DNA of 64,000 nucleotides from an uncultured Endozoicomonas sp. (GCF_947495845.1 NZ_CANMAO010000011.1:1-64000); one strand, 5' to 3'. Counted from the stretch's first letter, positions 8,936 to 20,465 are shown. Program-made: numbers and translations. Notes: generated by a model not told the origin, from the sequence alone.

Positions 8936-10012
8936 ATGGCCAGAAGAGGTCGTCGTGTTAACCGCGGTCGTGCGGTTGACGGCATTATTGTTGTTGATAA
9001 AGTATACGGTGCTTCCTCAAATGAAGTGCTACAGCGGGTAAAACGTCTTTTTAACGCTGCAAAAGCAGGACATACCGGTAGCCTTGATCCATTGGCTACC
9101 GGTGTTCTGCCAATCTGCCTGGGTGAGGCCACCAAGTTTTCACAGTACTTGCTGGATTCCGATAAATCCTATCGAACCACCATGAAAATGGGCATTCAAA
9201 CCACGACGGGTGATCGCGAAGGTGAAGTGGTTGCTGAAAGTCCGGTAGCGGTTACCCGTTCGGATGTGGAAGCCATTCTGGATCAGTTTCGGGGTGAAAT
9301 TGAACAGGTGCCGAGCATGTTTTCTGCCCTGAAGCATAATGGCAGGCCATTGTACGAATACGCTCGAGAAGGCATCGAAATTGATCGTCCTTCCCGGAAA
9401 ATCACGATTCATCGTCTGGAACTTCTGGATTTTGAAGGTGATGAATGTGTATTTGAAGTGGATTGCACTAAAGGCACCTACATCCGTACTCTGGTTGAAG
9501 ATATCGGTGCAGCCTTGGGATGCCTCGGCCATGTTTCAGAGCTCAAGCGCCTCAAAGCGGGTCCATACACTGAGCATCAGGCTTATTCTCTGGATGAGCT
9601 GGCAAAGCTACGTGATGAAGGTCGTGAAGCGGCTCTGGATGTTGAGCAGCGTGTAGAGTTTGCTGAACTGGCGGGCCTTGCGGATGAAATTGGTCGCGAC
9701 AAGCTGGAAAAGAGTCAGGCTGAGCGATTCAAAGAGTTAGGTCGAATTCGCAATAAAGCGGGCGACCGTGTTATTGATGAACTGTTGCTACCACTGGACA
9801 GTGCGGTGAGCGATTGGCCACAGGTTAAGCTCGGCGCAAACAGCAGTTTCTTTGTCGCCCAGGGAAACCCTGTTCAGGTTCCACAGGCGCCAACCAGTGG
9901 CAATGTGCGTATTTATGGTATTGCTGAAGGCGAAGAAGATCTGAGCTTTTTTGGTGTTGGTGAAATTACGGATGATGGTTTGGTGGCGCCTAAGCGTCTG
10001 ATCAAATCCTGA
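8936..10012 (+). CDS. truB: tRNA pseudouridine(55) synthase TruB, with an internal insertion
   Basis: 358 residues; the E. coli enzyme has 314. It makes pseudouridine 55 in the T-loop of most tRNAs. The catalytic motif GSLDPLATGVLP is at 49-60 with Asp51, and the KGTYIRTL motif lies near 183-190. The C-terminal PUA-like domain ends in VAPKRLIKS. Residues ~232-278 form an extra charged, helix-prone segment (from REAALDVEQRVEF to RIRNKAGDRV) between the catalytic and C-terminal domains that the E. coli protein lacks. The frame is continuous, so this is a real insertion and not a sequencing break. Confidence 0.96.
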   Translation: MARRGRRVNRGRAVDGIIVVDKVYGASSNEVLQRVKRLFNAAKAGHTGSLDPLATGVLPICLGEATKFSQYLLDSDKSYRTTMKMGIQTTTGDREGEVVAESPVAVTRSDVEAILDQFRGEIEQVPSMFSALKHNGRPLYEYAREGIEIDRPSRKITIHRLELLDFEGDECVFEVDCTKGTYIRTLVEDIGAALGCLGHVSELKRLKAGPYTEHQAYSLDELAKLRDEGREAALDVEQRVEFAELAGLADEIGRDKLEKSQAERFKELGRIRNKAGDRVIDELLLPLDSAVSDWPQVKLGANSSFFVAQGNPVQVPQAPTSGNVRIYGIAEGEEDLSFFGVGEITDDGLVAPKRLIKS

Positions 10013-10018
10013 GTTTTT

Positions 10019-10048
10019 TTGGACGCCCTCACAACATAGTGATAGAAT
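10019..10048 (+). promoter_or_regulatory. Candidate promoter for rpsO
   Basis: TTGGAC at 10019-10024, an 18-base spacer and TAGAAT at 10043-10048, about 100 bases before rpsO. The position fits the separate rpsO promoter known in E. coli. Confidence 0.45.
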
Positions 10049-10148
10049 TCTTCGCTTGATTTGAGGTTCGTTCAGAACCTTATGGCTGGCTGTAAATATG
10101 CACGGTCATGCCGGTTTGTTGTATTGCATATTGATTGGAGATTTAAAC

Positions 10149-10418
10149 ATGGCTTTGACTGCTGAAAAGAAAGCTGAAATCCTGAAAGATTTTGGCCGCG
10201 GCGAAAACGATTCCGGTTCCCCTGAAGTTCAGGTTGCTCTGCTGACAGCTAACATCGAAGGTCTGCAGGGTCACTTCAAGGCAAACCACAAAGATCACCA
10301 CTCCCGTCGTGGTCTGATCCGCATGGTAAACCAGCGTCGTAGCCTGCTGGACTACCTGAAGCGCAAAGACGTTGAACGTTACCGTTCAGTGATCCAGCGT
10401 CTGGGTCTGCGTCGTTAA
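10149..10418 (+). CDS. rpsO: 30S ribosomal protein S15
   Basis: 89 residues, exactly the usual length. The ATG at 10149 is preceded by TTGGAGA and gives the classic start [20 protein letters not shown]; an in-frame ATG further upstream would add an unsupported tail. The core [20 protein letters not shown] and the end VIQRLGLRR are standard. S15 binds the central domain of 16S rRNA early in assembly. It is followed by pnp, as in E. coli, with a leader of almost 400 bases. Confidence 0.98.
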   Translation: MALTAEKKAEILKDFGRGENDSGSPEVQVALLTANIEGLQGHFKANHKDHHSRRGLIRMVNQRRSLLDYLKRKDVERYRSVIQRLGLRR

Positions 10419-10810
10419 TACGGCTTTTACGGGATGGCTCTTACTTAAGTGGTACGTTCCGTTATAAAATGGGAGGCTGGTGTCTTGATATCACCTTCCA
10501 TAGTCAAGGCACCGCGAGCTGCATTTATGTGGCTGGCGGTGTTTTGCTATTTGTACCCTGTGATTTTTTGAGTCAATTTGGTACCAAGGCTTGCTATATC
10601 ACTTTGATATAACTGGTCTGATTAATCGCACTTAGTTTTGAAGAGAGTGATTAACGAAACTCCCCAGCCTGTGATCTGTCTGCATGGGGTGCAATTCAGA
10701 AACTTTCGTTCTGGTTTAAAAGTATGGAAGTTTGTGGATTGCATCCATTCTCTATGAACAGTGAGGATGCAGGTTTGGGGCGATTTTTAAACGATATAAA
10801 GGAAAATAAT
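10419..10810 (+). other. rpsO-pnp leader region
   Basis: 392 bases without a gene. Several inverted repeats are visible, including CCCCA paired with TGGGG around 10660-10690 and CAGAA paired with TTCTG around 10697-10713. In E. coli this interval carries the rpsO terminator, the pnp promoter and the RNase III-processed hairpin through which PNPase represses its own synthesis. A similar role is inferred from position only. Confidence 0.4.
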
Positions 10811-12946
10811 GTGAGTACTGCTCCAAAAGCAATTACTAAATCGTTCCAGTTCGGTGAGCACACCGTGACTCTGGAAACCGGCCGTATTGCCCGTCAGGCA
10901 TCCGGTGCTGTTCTGGCCACTATGGGTGAGTTGCAAGTTCTGGCCACGGTTGTTGGTGCGAAAAGCGCCCGTGCCGGTCAGGATTTCTTTCCATTGTCTG
11001 TGCACTATCAGGAAAAAGTCTACGCTGCTGGTAAAATTCCTGGTGGCTACCTGAAGCGTGAAGGTAAGGCCAGTGAAAAAGAAACCCTGACTTCCCGTCT
11101 GATCGACCGTCCTATTCGCCCACTGTTCCCGAAAGGTTACATGAACGAAGTTCAGGTCATCATCACCGTTATGTCTGTGGATAAGAAAAACGATCCAGAC
11201 ATGCTGGGCATGATCGCCACCTCCGCAGCGCTGTCTATCTCTGGTATCCCTTTCGCTGGTCCAATCGGTGCGGCTCGTGTTGGTTTCAACGAAGAAGACG
11301 GTTACATCCTTAACCCAACCTTCGAACAGTTGAAAGCTTCTGAGTTGGACATGGTGGTTGCCGGTACCAAAGATGCGGTTCTGATGGTTGAATCCGAAGC
11401 TCAGGAACTGACCGAAGACGAAATGCTGGGTGCTGTGCTGTTTGCCCATCAGGAATCTCAGTGCATCATCACTGCTATTGAAGAGTTTGCTGCTGAAGTC
11501 GCTGCTCCAGCTTGGGATTGGGCGCCTGCCGAAGAAAAGACTGCGGTTAAAGAAGCCGTTGCCTTTGGTTTCGAACAAAAGATTCGCGACGCTTATGGCA
11601 TGACCGTTAAGCAAGAGCGCAGCAACAAACTGTCTGAGCTCCGTGCAGAAGCTGAAGCCCTGTTGGCTGGTGACGAAGCAGAAGGCAAGTTCAGCGCAGA
11701 CGACGTTCAGGCTTACATCAGTAAGCTGGAAAAAACCGTTGTGCGTGGCAACATCATCAATGGTCAGCCACGTATCGATGGTCGCGACACTAAAACCGTT
11801 CGCCCAATCAATGTAGAAGTGGGTCTTCTGAAAAAGACTCACGGTTCTGCCCTGTTCACCCGTGGTGAAACTCAGGCTATCGTGACAACTACTCTCGGTA
11901 CCGCCCGTGATGCGCAGTTTATCGACGCGCTGGAAGGTGAAAGTCGCGATCCGTTCATGCTGCACTACAACTTCCCTCCATACTCTGTTGGTGAAGCAGG
12001 TCGTATGGGGCCTCCGGGACGTCGTGAAATTGGCCATGGTCGTTTGGCTCGTCGTGGTCTTGCGGCAGTACTGCCAACAGCAGAAGCGTTCCCATACACC
12101 ATTCGTGTGGTTTCCGAGATCACTGAATCTAACGGTTCCAGCTCCATGGCGTCTGTTTGTGGTTCTTCTCTGGCATTGATGGATGCAGGTGTTCCTCTGA
12201 AGGCGCCGGTTGCTGGTATCGCCATGGGTCTGGTTAAGGAAGGCGAACAGTTCGCGGTTCTGACTGACATTCTGGGTGATGAAGATCATCTGGGCGACAT
12301 GGACTTTAAAGTAGCTGGTACCGCTAATGGTGTTACCGCGTTGCAGATGGATATCAAGATCGCCGGTATTACCGAAGAGATCATGGATATCGCGCTGGAA
12401 CAGGCACTGCAGGCTCGTTTGCACATTCTGGCTGAGATGAACAAGGTTATTGCGGCTTCACGCACCGAGTTGTCTCCAAACGCACCGATGACCATGACCC
12501 TGAAAATCGATCAGGATAAAATCCGTGACGTTATCGGTAAAGGTGGTGCGACTATTCGTTCTATCTGTGAAGACACTGGCGCATCTGTTGATATCTCTGA
12601 CGATGGCACCGTTAAGATTTACGGCGAAACCAAAGAAGCTTGTCAGGCAGCTTACGACCGCGTTTACGGTGTAACTGCTGAAGCGGAAATTGGCAAGATC
12701 TACGAAGGTACTGTTACCCGAATCGTTGAGTTCGGCGCGTTCGTAAACATCCTGCCAGGCCAAGATGGTCTGGTACACATCTCTCAGATCGCTGATCACC
12801 GTGTTGAAAATGTAGGCGACTACATCAAGATGGGACAGAAGCTGGAAGTTGTGGTGATGGATCTGGACAACCGTGGTCGTATCAAGCTTTCTCTGAAAGA
12901 AGTGCCGCGTATTAAAGAGCAGCAGGCTGCTGCTACCGCAGAATAA
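10811..12946 (+). CDS. pnp: Polyribonucleotide nucleotidyltransferase (PNPase)
   Basis: 711 residues from the GTG at 10811, the same length as E. coli PNPase. AAAGGA lies 7 bases upstream; an ATG at 10724 would add 29 unrelated residues. Two RNase PH domains (~1-215 and ~310-545, with [20 protein letters not shown] in the first), a KH domain (~555-615, [17 protein letters not shown]) and an S1 domain (~620-690, [20 protein letters not shown]) are present in order. It degrades RNA 3' to 5' by phosphorolysis in the degradosome. It is the last gene of the operon and a strong terminator follows. Confidence 0.98.
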   Translation: MSTAPKAITKSFQFGEHTVTLETGRIARQASGAVLATMGELQVLATVVGAKSARAGQDFFPLSVHYQEKVYAAGKIPGGYLKREGKASEKETLTSRLIDRPIRPLFPKGYMNEVQVIITVMSVDKKNDPDMLGMIATSAALSISGIPFAGPIGAARVGFNEEDGYILNPTFEQLKASELDMVVAGTKDAVLMVESEAQELTEDEMLGAVLFAHQESQCIITAIEEFAAEVAAPAWDWAPAEEKTAVKEAVAFGFEQKIRDAYGMTVKQERSNKLSELRAEAEALLAGDEAEGKFSADDVQAYISKLEKTVVRGNIINGQPRIDGRDTKTVRPINVEVGLLKKTHGSALFTRGETQAIVTTTLGTARDAQFIDALEGESRDPFMLHYNFPPYSVGEAGRMGPPGRREIGHGRLARRGLAAVLPTAEAFPYTIRVVSEITESNGSSSMASVCGSSLALMDAGVPLKAPVAGIAMGLVKEGEQFAVLTDILGDEDHLGDMDFKVAGTANGVTALQMDIKIAGITEEIMDIALEQALQARLHILAEMNKVIAASRTELSPNAPMTMTLKIDQDKIRDVIGKGGATIRSICEDTGASVDISDDGTVKIYGETKEACQAAYDRVYGVTAEAEIGKIYEGTVTRIVEFGAFVNILPGQDGLVHISQIADHRVENVGDYIKMGQKLEVVVMDLDNRGRIKLSLKEVPRIKEQQAAATAE

Positions 12947-12973
12947 GCTGGTTAAATAAAAGTTAAACCAATA

Positions 12974-13000
12974 AGGGGGATGTTCTATCCCCCTTTTTTA
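12974..13000 (+). terminator. Terminator after pnp
   Basis: AGGGGGAT, a 5-base loop, ATCCCCCT and a T-run to 12999. It ends the rimP-pnp operon and borders the convergent orphan gene. Confidence 0.9.
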
Positions 13001-13879
13001 TCCCTGTTTTATGGAACTGAAACTCGAAATTAGATTATTCCACCCTTCTTTTGTCTCTGAAGGGGGTGTTTTTTTATAAGCGGTTGAGTCATCGTCGTAG
13101 TCTGAGTATAACCCCCCGGAAAAGCGGTTTAGCTCTTTACCTGTGAAGGAGTTGTCTCGAAGATGCTGAAATATGCATTCTGCAGCGTCACATTTATTTG
13201 GCATGTTCTGGATCTTGTGAAGGTTTTGAATAGCTTTTAAAAGATTAAAAACCTCGATAAGAGTTTCGGTTTTGTAGGGCTCGTAGCGCTGCTGAATGAT
13301 GTCTACAGCGTGGAAGCAAGCATCTCTTAGATATTTATTATCTTTACCCGCACATTTTGTTGCTGCAAAAATGCAAAGTGTTTCGAAAGTTTTGCCAAGA
13401 AATCGAGACTCCTCGGTTTGTTTATATTGCTGCTCTGAAGTTGCTTCATTACTGAAGGGCGGGTTTTTTGGTAACTGTGCGGGGCCTTCTCGAAATACAG
13501 CATCTGGAATTTGATGCATCCAGGCTCCCCTTCTTCGATCACTTTTATATCCTGCTTTTATGGTGACAAGTTCCGGAGGTTGAGTTGGTGGTTTTTCTTC
13601 AGCTCTGTCTATTAGGTCTGAAATTATTGCTGAAGGTCTATCATCTTGTGATTGGTTAGGGTTGATATTGAGTGTGGGCGCAGTGCTAAGGATGTTTAGA
13701 TTGCAGAGGGCTGTTGTTATGCTGGCATGCGGGTTAGAGCTTTTTGGTTGAGCAAGCTGTGCGTTGGGGTTGGTGATTTTCACAGCTGGGGCTGAAGGCT
13801 TGGCAGAACCTGCTGGTTGCTCCCTGGGTGGGGTAGTGGTTGCAAATACTGTAGTTTTAACTGGAAGTGTTGAACTCAC
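12998..13879 (-). CDS. Orphan hypothetical protein
   Basis: 293 residues not recognised. Residues 1-110 are low complexity and rich in Pro, Ser, Thr, Ala and Asn, with no signal peptide or membrane segment. Residues ~150-260 look globular and alpha-helical (KTFETLCIFAATKC, ACFHAVDIIQQRYEPYKTET, LLKAIQNLHKIQN) and may form a small helical repeat. A disordered N-terminus before a helical domain is seen in many secreted effectors, but no secretion signal can be asserted. It lies between the pnp and rpoD terminators with its own transcription unit. Confidence 0.55.
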   Translation of the reverse strand: MSSTLPVKTTVFATTTPPREQPAGSAKPSAPAVKITNPNAQLAQPKSSNPHASITTALCNLNILSTAPTLNINPNQSQDDRPSAIISDLIDRAEEKPPTQPPELVTIKAGYKSDRRRGAWMHQIPDAVFREGPAQLPKNPPFSNEATSEQQYKQTEESRFLGKTFETLCIFAATKCAGKDNKYLRDACFHAVDIIQQRYEPYKTETLIEVFNLLKAIQNLHKIQNMPNKCDAAECIFQHLRDNSFTGKELNRFSGGLYSDYDDDSTAYKKTPPSETKEGWNNLISSFSSIKQG

Positions 13880-13951
13880 GTTTCTATCCCGAAAGCATAT
13901 GTGGTTAGCTCTAGACTCTCAAGGTGAAAAAAGATTCAAAGTTTTTAGGCA

Positions 13952-13981
13952 TTAAAAAAGCGCCCTTAGGCGCTTTTTTAA
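13952..13981 (-). terminator. Bidirectional terminator after rpoD
   Basis: AAAAAAGCGCC, loop CTTA, GGCGCTTTTTT. The symmetric A and T tracts let it work on both strands; on the minus strand it follows rpoD directly. Confidence 0.85.
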
Positions 13982-13993
13982 TGGTGGATGAGT

Positions 13994-15808
<1,815 letters not shown>

Positions 15809-16105
15809 ATCAACCCTTCAACAGCGGATATTGACGAACCGGACAAAAAAACGTAAGCAGGCAATTATAGCTCATAAACTGGGTTTAGTACCACAGCGCA
15901 GCGGCCCGACTTAATAGGACGAGACACCGGAATGCATTCCATGACGCGGGTTACCTTTTCCCTGGTGTTTTCAGACCGGAGTTTGAATTAGATTTGTGGC
16001 CAATAATGCAGTTCCACGGGACACAATGACATTCAAGTATACCTAATATTCAACGGGATGCAGTTATTTTTTACTGCTTAAAAACTACTTGCCTACTAAT
16101 AACGA
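15809..16105 (-). promoter_or_regulatory. dnaG-rpoD intergenic region with a possible internal rpoD promoter
   Basis: 297 bases without a gene. On the minus strand a TATACT-like -10 (complement of 16036-16041) is preceded, 16 bases upstream, by CTGCAT (complement of 16058-16063), a poor -35. Internal rpoD promoters exist in this gap in enterics; here the match is weak. Confidence 0.35.
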
Positions 16106-18082
16106 TCATTCACTTTTTTTATAATTGAGACTCTGTCGCTTACTTTCAAGTAGTTCCAGATATTTTTTTCGTGTTTCGTCGTCTAGCTGGCTTGGTTTTT
16201 TATTCTGCAGGCTGGTGTTGAGAAAGCTGCTGTGCAGATTTTTGCTCTGTACTTCAACGTTACTTTTGCGAATGGTTGCGATGGTATCGAGAAATTCCTC
16301 AGAATGCGCCGCGGTCCCGTGGTCAAGAGCAGCCAGTACTTTCAAGCGGTCGCCTTTTTCGGTGCCATACCATTGAGCAATCAGTGTGCTGGTTTTCATG
16401 GCTGGATTTTTTTTGAGCACGGTTAACAATTCGATCAATAACGAGCTATCTGAATTGTCAGGTAACTTTAGATCGCTAAGCGGTTCGGCAACTTCGCTGG
16501 CAAACTCCGGATTACAGAGCAATTGTCGTATGGCATAACCGCAGGATGACAGTTTTGTACTGTGTCGTCTGGTTGTGATGGCTGGGAATGATTGTTGTTC
16601 GAGAGAAAAATAATCATCCCGGTCTGAGCTGTAGTCCGAACTCTGAAAAGCGGCTTCGGAATAACTGTGGTCGTAGGAATAGGTGGTTTCGTAACTGCTT
16701 GTGGGTGCCAACTGAGGAGTGGGTTGGGCGGCTTTTTCTGCCTCTGCTTGAACAGAGCGTTGTTGCTCTTTGGCCTGAGCGGTTTCTTTGAAGTGTGCCT
16801 GCAGATAATGCGTATCCAGCCCCGTGTGATCCGACAGCTTTTTCAGTAACAGTTGGTGGAACAAACCTTCCGGTAGTTTGTCGATGTATGGTTGTGCCAA
16901 TTTGGCAAGGCGTGCCCGTCCATCCATGGTGGTCAGATCGAGCTCAGACTCCAATTCGCGGAACAATAGATTGTCCAGGCTGATCGCCTGAGTTTTAATG
17001 CGCTCGTTAAATTGTTCCGCGCCTTCCTGTTGCACCATGCTATCCGGATCTTCGCCCTGAGGAAGAAACAAAAAGCGCGCCTGACGACCATCCTGCATAT
17101 TAGGCAAAGTGGATTCCAGCGCTCGCCATGCGGCGCGTCGACCCGCATCGTCGCCATCAAAGCAAAAGACAACTTCGCTGACGACTTTGAAAAGCCGAAC
17201 CATGTGATCGGGTGTTGTGGCAGTGCCCAGAGTGGCAACGGCGTTAGTGATGCCTTGTTGGGCCAGTGCGACCACATCCATGTAACCTTCAACCACAAGG
17301 ATGCGGTTTAGCTTGCGGTTGGCCTGTCGGGCTTCCCATAAACCGTAAAGTTCTTTTCCTTTGTGGAAAATCGGTGATTCTGGCGAGTTCAGGTATTTGG
17401 GTTTCTCATCACCTAATACTCGGCCACCAAAAGCGATGTAGCGGCCGCGACTGTCACGGATCGGAAAAATAATGCGATCACGGAAGCGGTCATAAATCGT
17501 GTTGCGATCTTCATTTTTCACCAGCATGCCGGTGTTGATCAGTTGCAGTTCTTTTTCTGGTGAAGTGGCCAGCTCGCTTTTCAGGTTGTCCCAGCCCGGT
17601 GGGGCAAAGCCAATGGCAAAGTGTTGGCAGGTGGCTGCATTCAGACCGCGGTTTTTCAGATAGCTGGTGGCTCGTGGCGAGTGATTATGTTGCTTCAATT
17701 GCCCGGTATAGAAATCCACAGCCTTATTCATAAGGTTGTACAGTTCGGTGTGGTCAGGGCCGCGATTTTTCAGGGCGTTTTCTTCCCGTGGCACATCGAG
17801 GCCTAATTGGCCTGCCAGAGTATCCACTGCCTCCGGGAAGTCCAGATGCTCGAAATCCATAACAAAGCCAAGGGCATTACCACTGGCGCCACAGCCAAAG
17901 CAGTAATAGAACTGTTTGTCCGGACTGACGGAGAACGACGGTGTTTTTTCCTGATGGAAAGGGCAGCAGGCAGAATAGTTGCGACCGGTTTTCTTGAGTT
18001 TTACCCGATGATCGATGACATCAACGATGTCAATGCGGGTGAGCAAGTCATCAATAAAGTACTGGGGAATGCGCCCGGCCAT
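16106..18082 (-). CDS. dnaG: DNA primase DnaG
   Basis: 658 residues from the ATG at 18082, which gives the family start MAGRIPQYFIDDLLTRIDIV; an in-frame ATG at 18133 would add 17 unsupported residues. The zinc-binding domain has C40, H43, C61 and C64 (CPFH and CFGC). The TOPRIM core holds LVVEGYMDVVAL and FCFDGDDAGRRAA. A Gln/Ser/Tyr-rich linker (~430-500) leads to the C-terminal DnaB-binding domain. It makes RNA primers for replication. It is preceded by yqeY and rpsU, the macromolecular synthesis operon order. Confidence 0.98.
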   Translation of the reverse strand: MAGRIPQYFIDDLLTRIDIVDVIDHRVKLKKTGRNYSACCPFHQEKTPSFSVSPDKQFYYCFGCGASGNALGFVMDFEHLDFPEAVDTLAGQLGLDVPREENALKNRGPDHTELYNLMNKAVDFYTGQLKQHNHSPRATSYLKNRGLNAATCQHFAIGFAPPGWDNLKSELATSPEKELQLINTGMLVKNEDRNTIYDRFRDRIIFPIRDSRGRYIAFGGRVLGDEKPKYLNSPESPIFHKGKELYGLWEARQANRKLNRILVVEGYMDVVALAQQGITNAVATLGTATTPDHMVRLFKVVSEVVFCFDGDDAGRRAAWRALESTLPNMQDGRQARFLFLPQGEDPDSMVQQEGAEQFNERIKTQAISLDNLLFRELESELDLTTMDGRARLAKLAQPYIDKLPEGLFHQLLLKKLSDHTGLDTHYLQAHFKETAQAKEQQRSVQAEAEKAAQPTPQLAPTSSYETTYSYDHSYSEAAFQSSDYSSDRDDYFSLEQQSFPAITTRRHSTKLSSCGYAIRQLLCNPEFASEVAEPLSDLKLPDNSDSSLLIELLTVLKKNPAMKTSTLIAQWYGTEKGDRLKVLAALDHGTAAHSEEFLDTIATIRKSNVEVQSKNLHSSFLNTSLQNKKPSQLDDETRKKYLELLESKRQSLNYKKSE

Positions 18083-18176
18083 AGAAATTGTCTGCGCCTG
18101 AAACAGGATGTGGAGAGTAAAGGATACTATCACCCGCTTGGGAGGGTGTCATGCTGGTCGTCGTCGCTTGGGCAGA

Positions 18177-18626
18177 TTAACCCAGTCGGGATTTTACGAT
18201 TTTGCTGATGGATGACATGTCTGCCCGGCCTTGAGCCTGAGGCTTAACGATAGCCATCACTTTGCCCATATCCGCCATAGAAGATGCACCAGTACTCTGG
18301 ATGGCATTATCCACCAGTTCGGTGATTTCGGTGTCGGTCAGTGGGGTGGGGAGATATTCCGTAAGAATATCGAGTTCGAGTTGTTCCTGGTCGGATAAAT
18401 CCGTGCGGCCAGCCGCGTTGAACTGTTCAATGGCATCGCGACGTTGCTTTACCATTTTGTCCAATACGGCCAGGGCACGTTGATCGTCTAATGATTTTTC
18501 GTCGATCTCAATACGTTTCAGCTCGGCAAGCGCCAAACGGATAGTACCCAGACGAGGTTTGTCGCGATTGCGCATGGCGTCCTTCATGGCGTCTGTCAGA
18601 GTATCTCTGACGGTGCAATCACTCAT
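18177..18626 (-). CDS. yqeY: GatB/YqeY domain protein
   Basis: 149 residues, the normal size of YqeY, which shares a fold with the tail domain of the tRNA amidotransferase subunit GatB. Visible signatures are LTDAMKDAMRNRDKPRLGTI near the start, EYLPTPLTDTEI in the middle and MGKVMAIVKPQAQGRADMSS near the end. The biochemical role is not firmly established; tRNA binding has been proposed for the family. It sits between rpsU and dnaG, a common arrangement in gammaproteobacteria outside the enterics. Confidence 0.93.
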   Translation of the reverse strand: MSDCTVRDTLTDAMKDAMRNRDKPRLGTIRLALAELKRIEIDEKSLDDQRALAVLDKMVKQRRDAIEQFNAAGRTDLSDQEQLELDILTEYLPTPLTDTEITELVDNAIQSTGASSMADMGKVMAIVKPQAQGRADMSSISKIVKSRLG

Positions 18627-18708
18627 CTCATCTCTCCATATTCAATACGTAATATTAAGATCGAACGGAACAATCATTGGATTGATGTAACTGGCAAAAG
18701 CCAATCAA

Positions 18709-18924
18709 TCAATACAGACGTTCACGACGACGCTGCTCGCGCTGTAGTTTTTTAAGATGACGCTTAACAGCAGCAGCGGCCTTACGCTTGCGAACAGTGG
18801 TAGGCTTTTCGTAGTGCTCACGACGACGCACTTCAGCCAGAACACCAGCTTTTTCACAGGAGCGCTTGAAACGGCGCAGGGCTACGTCAAACGGTTCATT
18901 CTCTTTAACTTTAACAGCAGGCAT
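18709..18924 (-). CDS. rpsU: 30S ribosomal protein S21
   Basis: 71 residues, the standard length. [20 protein letters not shown] and the basic C-terminus with [17 protein letters not shown] are diagnostic. S21 is a late 30S protein involved in initiation. GGAAGGTGATCTC precedes the ATG. It heads the rpsU-yqeY-dnaG-rpoD series. Divergent from it, where tsaD is usually found directly, lie about 1500 bases holding a MITE-like repeat and a small envelope gene. Confidence 0.98.
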   Translation of the reverse strand: MPAVKVKENEPFDVALRRFKRSCEKAGVLAEVRRREHYEKPTTVRKRKAAAAVKRHLKKLQREQRRRERLY

Positions 18925-19223
18925 GCAGAGATCACCTTCCTTTTATAACAAGTTGTGTCCCATAAACCCCTGGGTCTGATGGACTCAGTAGCAAGTTCAT
19001 GGCAGAAATACAGCCAATGCTGCGCGAATACGATCATTCGGCCGGGTGTTTACTGAACTGAATAGCGAGTTAAAAAGATTTTCAACTTGTAATTTAGTAC
19101 TAATATCCACTGAATCAGGTCGGATTAATCGTAGTTTTTCAAGGGCGCGAATTTTAAAGGTTATTCTACCAAAATGCAAAAAATGCCGTTCTCAACGGTT
19201 GATTCTTGGGTGCCTGGAAAGTA

Positions 19224-19435
19224 ATACCAATGGCGTTTTTAAATTTTGGAACGAGCAAGTTATTTTGGGCGACTAGGCAATACCCACAGGGCATAAAGGC
19301 GAAGAGACGAGTCATAGCCCTTGTGCCCTGTGGGTATTTACGCCCTGTGGGTGGTAGCTATGGCGAGGAACTTCAACGCTGATCCAGTCGGTCAAAATGA
19401 CTGCGCAGCCCATAATTTAAAAACAGAATTGGTAT
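19224..19435 (+). mobile_element. MITE-like repeat B, copy 1 (212 bases)
   Basis: Bounded by ATACCAAT and ATTGGTAT, with longer imperfect inverted ends (GCGTTTTTAAATTTTGG against CCATAATTTAAAAACAG). It shares its whole length with 23131-23325 and 59722-59899. The middle holds two tandem ~17-base units built on GCCCTGTGGGT, where the other copies have one or none. No coding frame. Confidence 0.75.
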
Positions 19436-19708
19436 AAGTCCAATATAGGTTGTCTGAGCGTGATTTTGAGCGTGTTATCGGGCGTCAAAAAACGGTGAAC
19501 GGACACCATGTCGGAGTAAGGTTTTGGCAGAGAAAGATGAAAGCCCGCTCACTCTTTCCCATTTATCACGCTGAAATACGGCTTATCCACCACTGGGTAT
19601 GCCGGTGACAAAACGGTTAAATCGCCCCCTAGTCTGACAAATGGAAGGCGTTGTTGGCAGTACAAGTACCCTCCAATTACAAGGATTAAGCCGTACCTGA
19701 AGAAGTGG
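19436..19708. other. Gene-free stretch, possible decayed sequence
   Basis: About 270 bases between repeat B and a hairpin. On the plus strand a short open stretch (19453 to about 19605) reads ERDFERVIGRQKTVNGHHVG before a stop. It has no start signal and matches no family I recognise. It may be remnant coding sequence; nothing firmer can be said. Confidence 0.3.
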
Positions 19709-19743
19709 AACCCAGATCATTACCTTAATTAATGATCTGGGTT
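19709..19743 (+). repeat. Perfect 14-bp inverted repeat before a small envelope gene
   Basis: AACCCAGATCATTA and TAATGATCTGGGTT around a 7-base spacer, ending 32 bases before the ATG at 19776. No T-run follows, so an operator, a leader hairpin or a leftover repeat end are all possible. Confidence 0.55.
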
Positions 19744-19775
19744 TCGATGTTTATGTCGTGACCAGGGACGTTCCG

Positions 19776-20339
19776 ATGAAGCTTGTATGGATTCCAAATA
19801 CTTTTTCCGTGGTAAGGCAGTTGCTAATTTATGCGCTGCTGGTTTGCCCGATGCTCGTTCATGCCGATCAGTCTGATGCCTTGGAAACCCCAGATAACTC
19901 AGATGAGCCTTCACCACTCTTTTATAGCGATGGGTCAGCAAATGGTTACCATTACCGGGGCTGGTGGGCTGCAGGCTTGAGTGCTATCAGTGTCGGCGCT
20001 TTATTTTCTGATGATTTCAGCAGAAGTGAGAAACGACACTTTGGACTGGCAGTGTTGACCGGTGCAACCAGCCAGACGAGGCTCCGTAAGTATGGCGTTT
20101 TTGATAACTCGCGCTGGGCGAGGGTGTTTCTGGCGACTGGTTTGGGCGTGGTGCCCGGTTTAATTGATGACCTTGCGCAAAAAGAATTCAATAAAGATGA
20201 CCTTGCCGCAGAAGCGTTGGGCAGCTTGGTGGGCGCCGTTGTTTCTGACCTTCTTCAGGGGCCGGTCGATGACGGCCCGCAGTATGGGGTTGCCATTGGC
20301 TTAGGAAAGGTCGGACTCGTCTTTAACTACGATTTTTAG
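19776..20339 (+). CDS. Small predicted envelope protein, unknown function
   Basis: 187 residues from the ATG at 19776, which has AGGGAC 6 bases upstream; a GTG at 19758 is a weaker alternative. Residues 1-29 form a signal peptide ending LVHADQ. An acidic stretch is followed by hydrophobic segments (GWWAAGLSAISVGALF, WARVFLATGLGVVPGLIDDL) and a Gly-rich segment (AEALGSLVGAVVSDLL). The last residues (VGLVFNYDF) end in Phe, as in many outer-membrane proteins. The D...KEF..DDLAAEALG pattern is loosely like DUF2279/YfiM-type proteins. It is flanked by a hairpin upstream and a strong terminator downstream, so it is probably monocistronic. Confidence 0.7.
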   Translation: MKLVWIPNTFSVVRQLLIYALLVCPMLVHADQSDALETPDNSDEPSPLFYSDGSANGYHYRGWWAAGLSAISVGALFSDDFSRSEKRHFGLAVLTGATSQTRLRKYGVFDNSRWARVFLATGLGVVPGLIDDLAQKEFNKDDLAAEALGSLVGAVVSDLLQGPVDDGPQYGVAIGLGKVGLVFNYDF

Positions 20340-20365
20340 TTTTCTCGCCATACCACGTAATCAAA

Positions 20366-20415
20366 ACAAAAAAATCCCGTTTGCAACAGCTTCTGTTACA
20401 AACGGGATTTTTGTT
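20366..20415 (+). terminator. Strong terminator before tsaD
   Basis: AAAAATCCCGTTTG, a hairpin with an inner AACAG/CTGTT pair, and CAAACGGGATTTTT. It is symmetric enough to act on both strands. Confidence 0.85.
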
Positions 20416-20465
20416 TGTCCGGCAGTTATTATTACCCCCGTTAATAAATGTAAGGTTCACTACAC

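Noticed and set aside
10787..12424. A 545-residue open frame opposite pnp
   Set aside because: A shadow of pnp codon usage, with no motif or ribosome-binding site.
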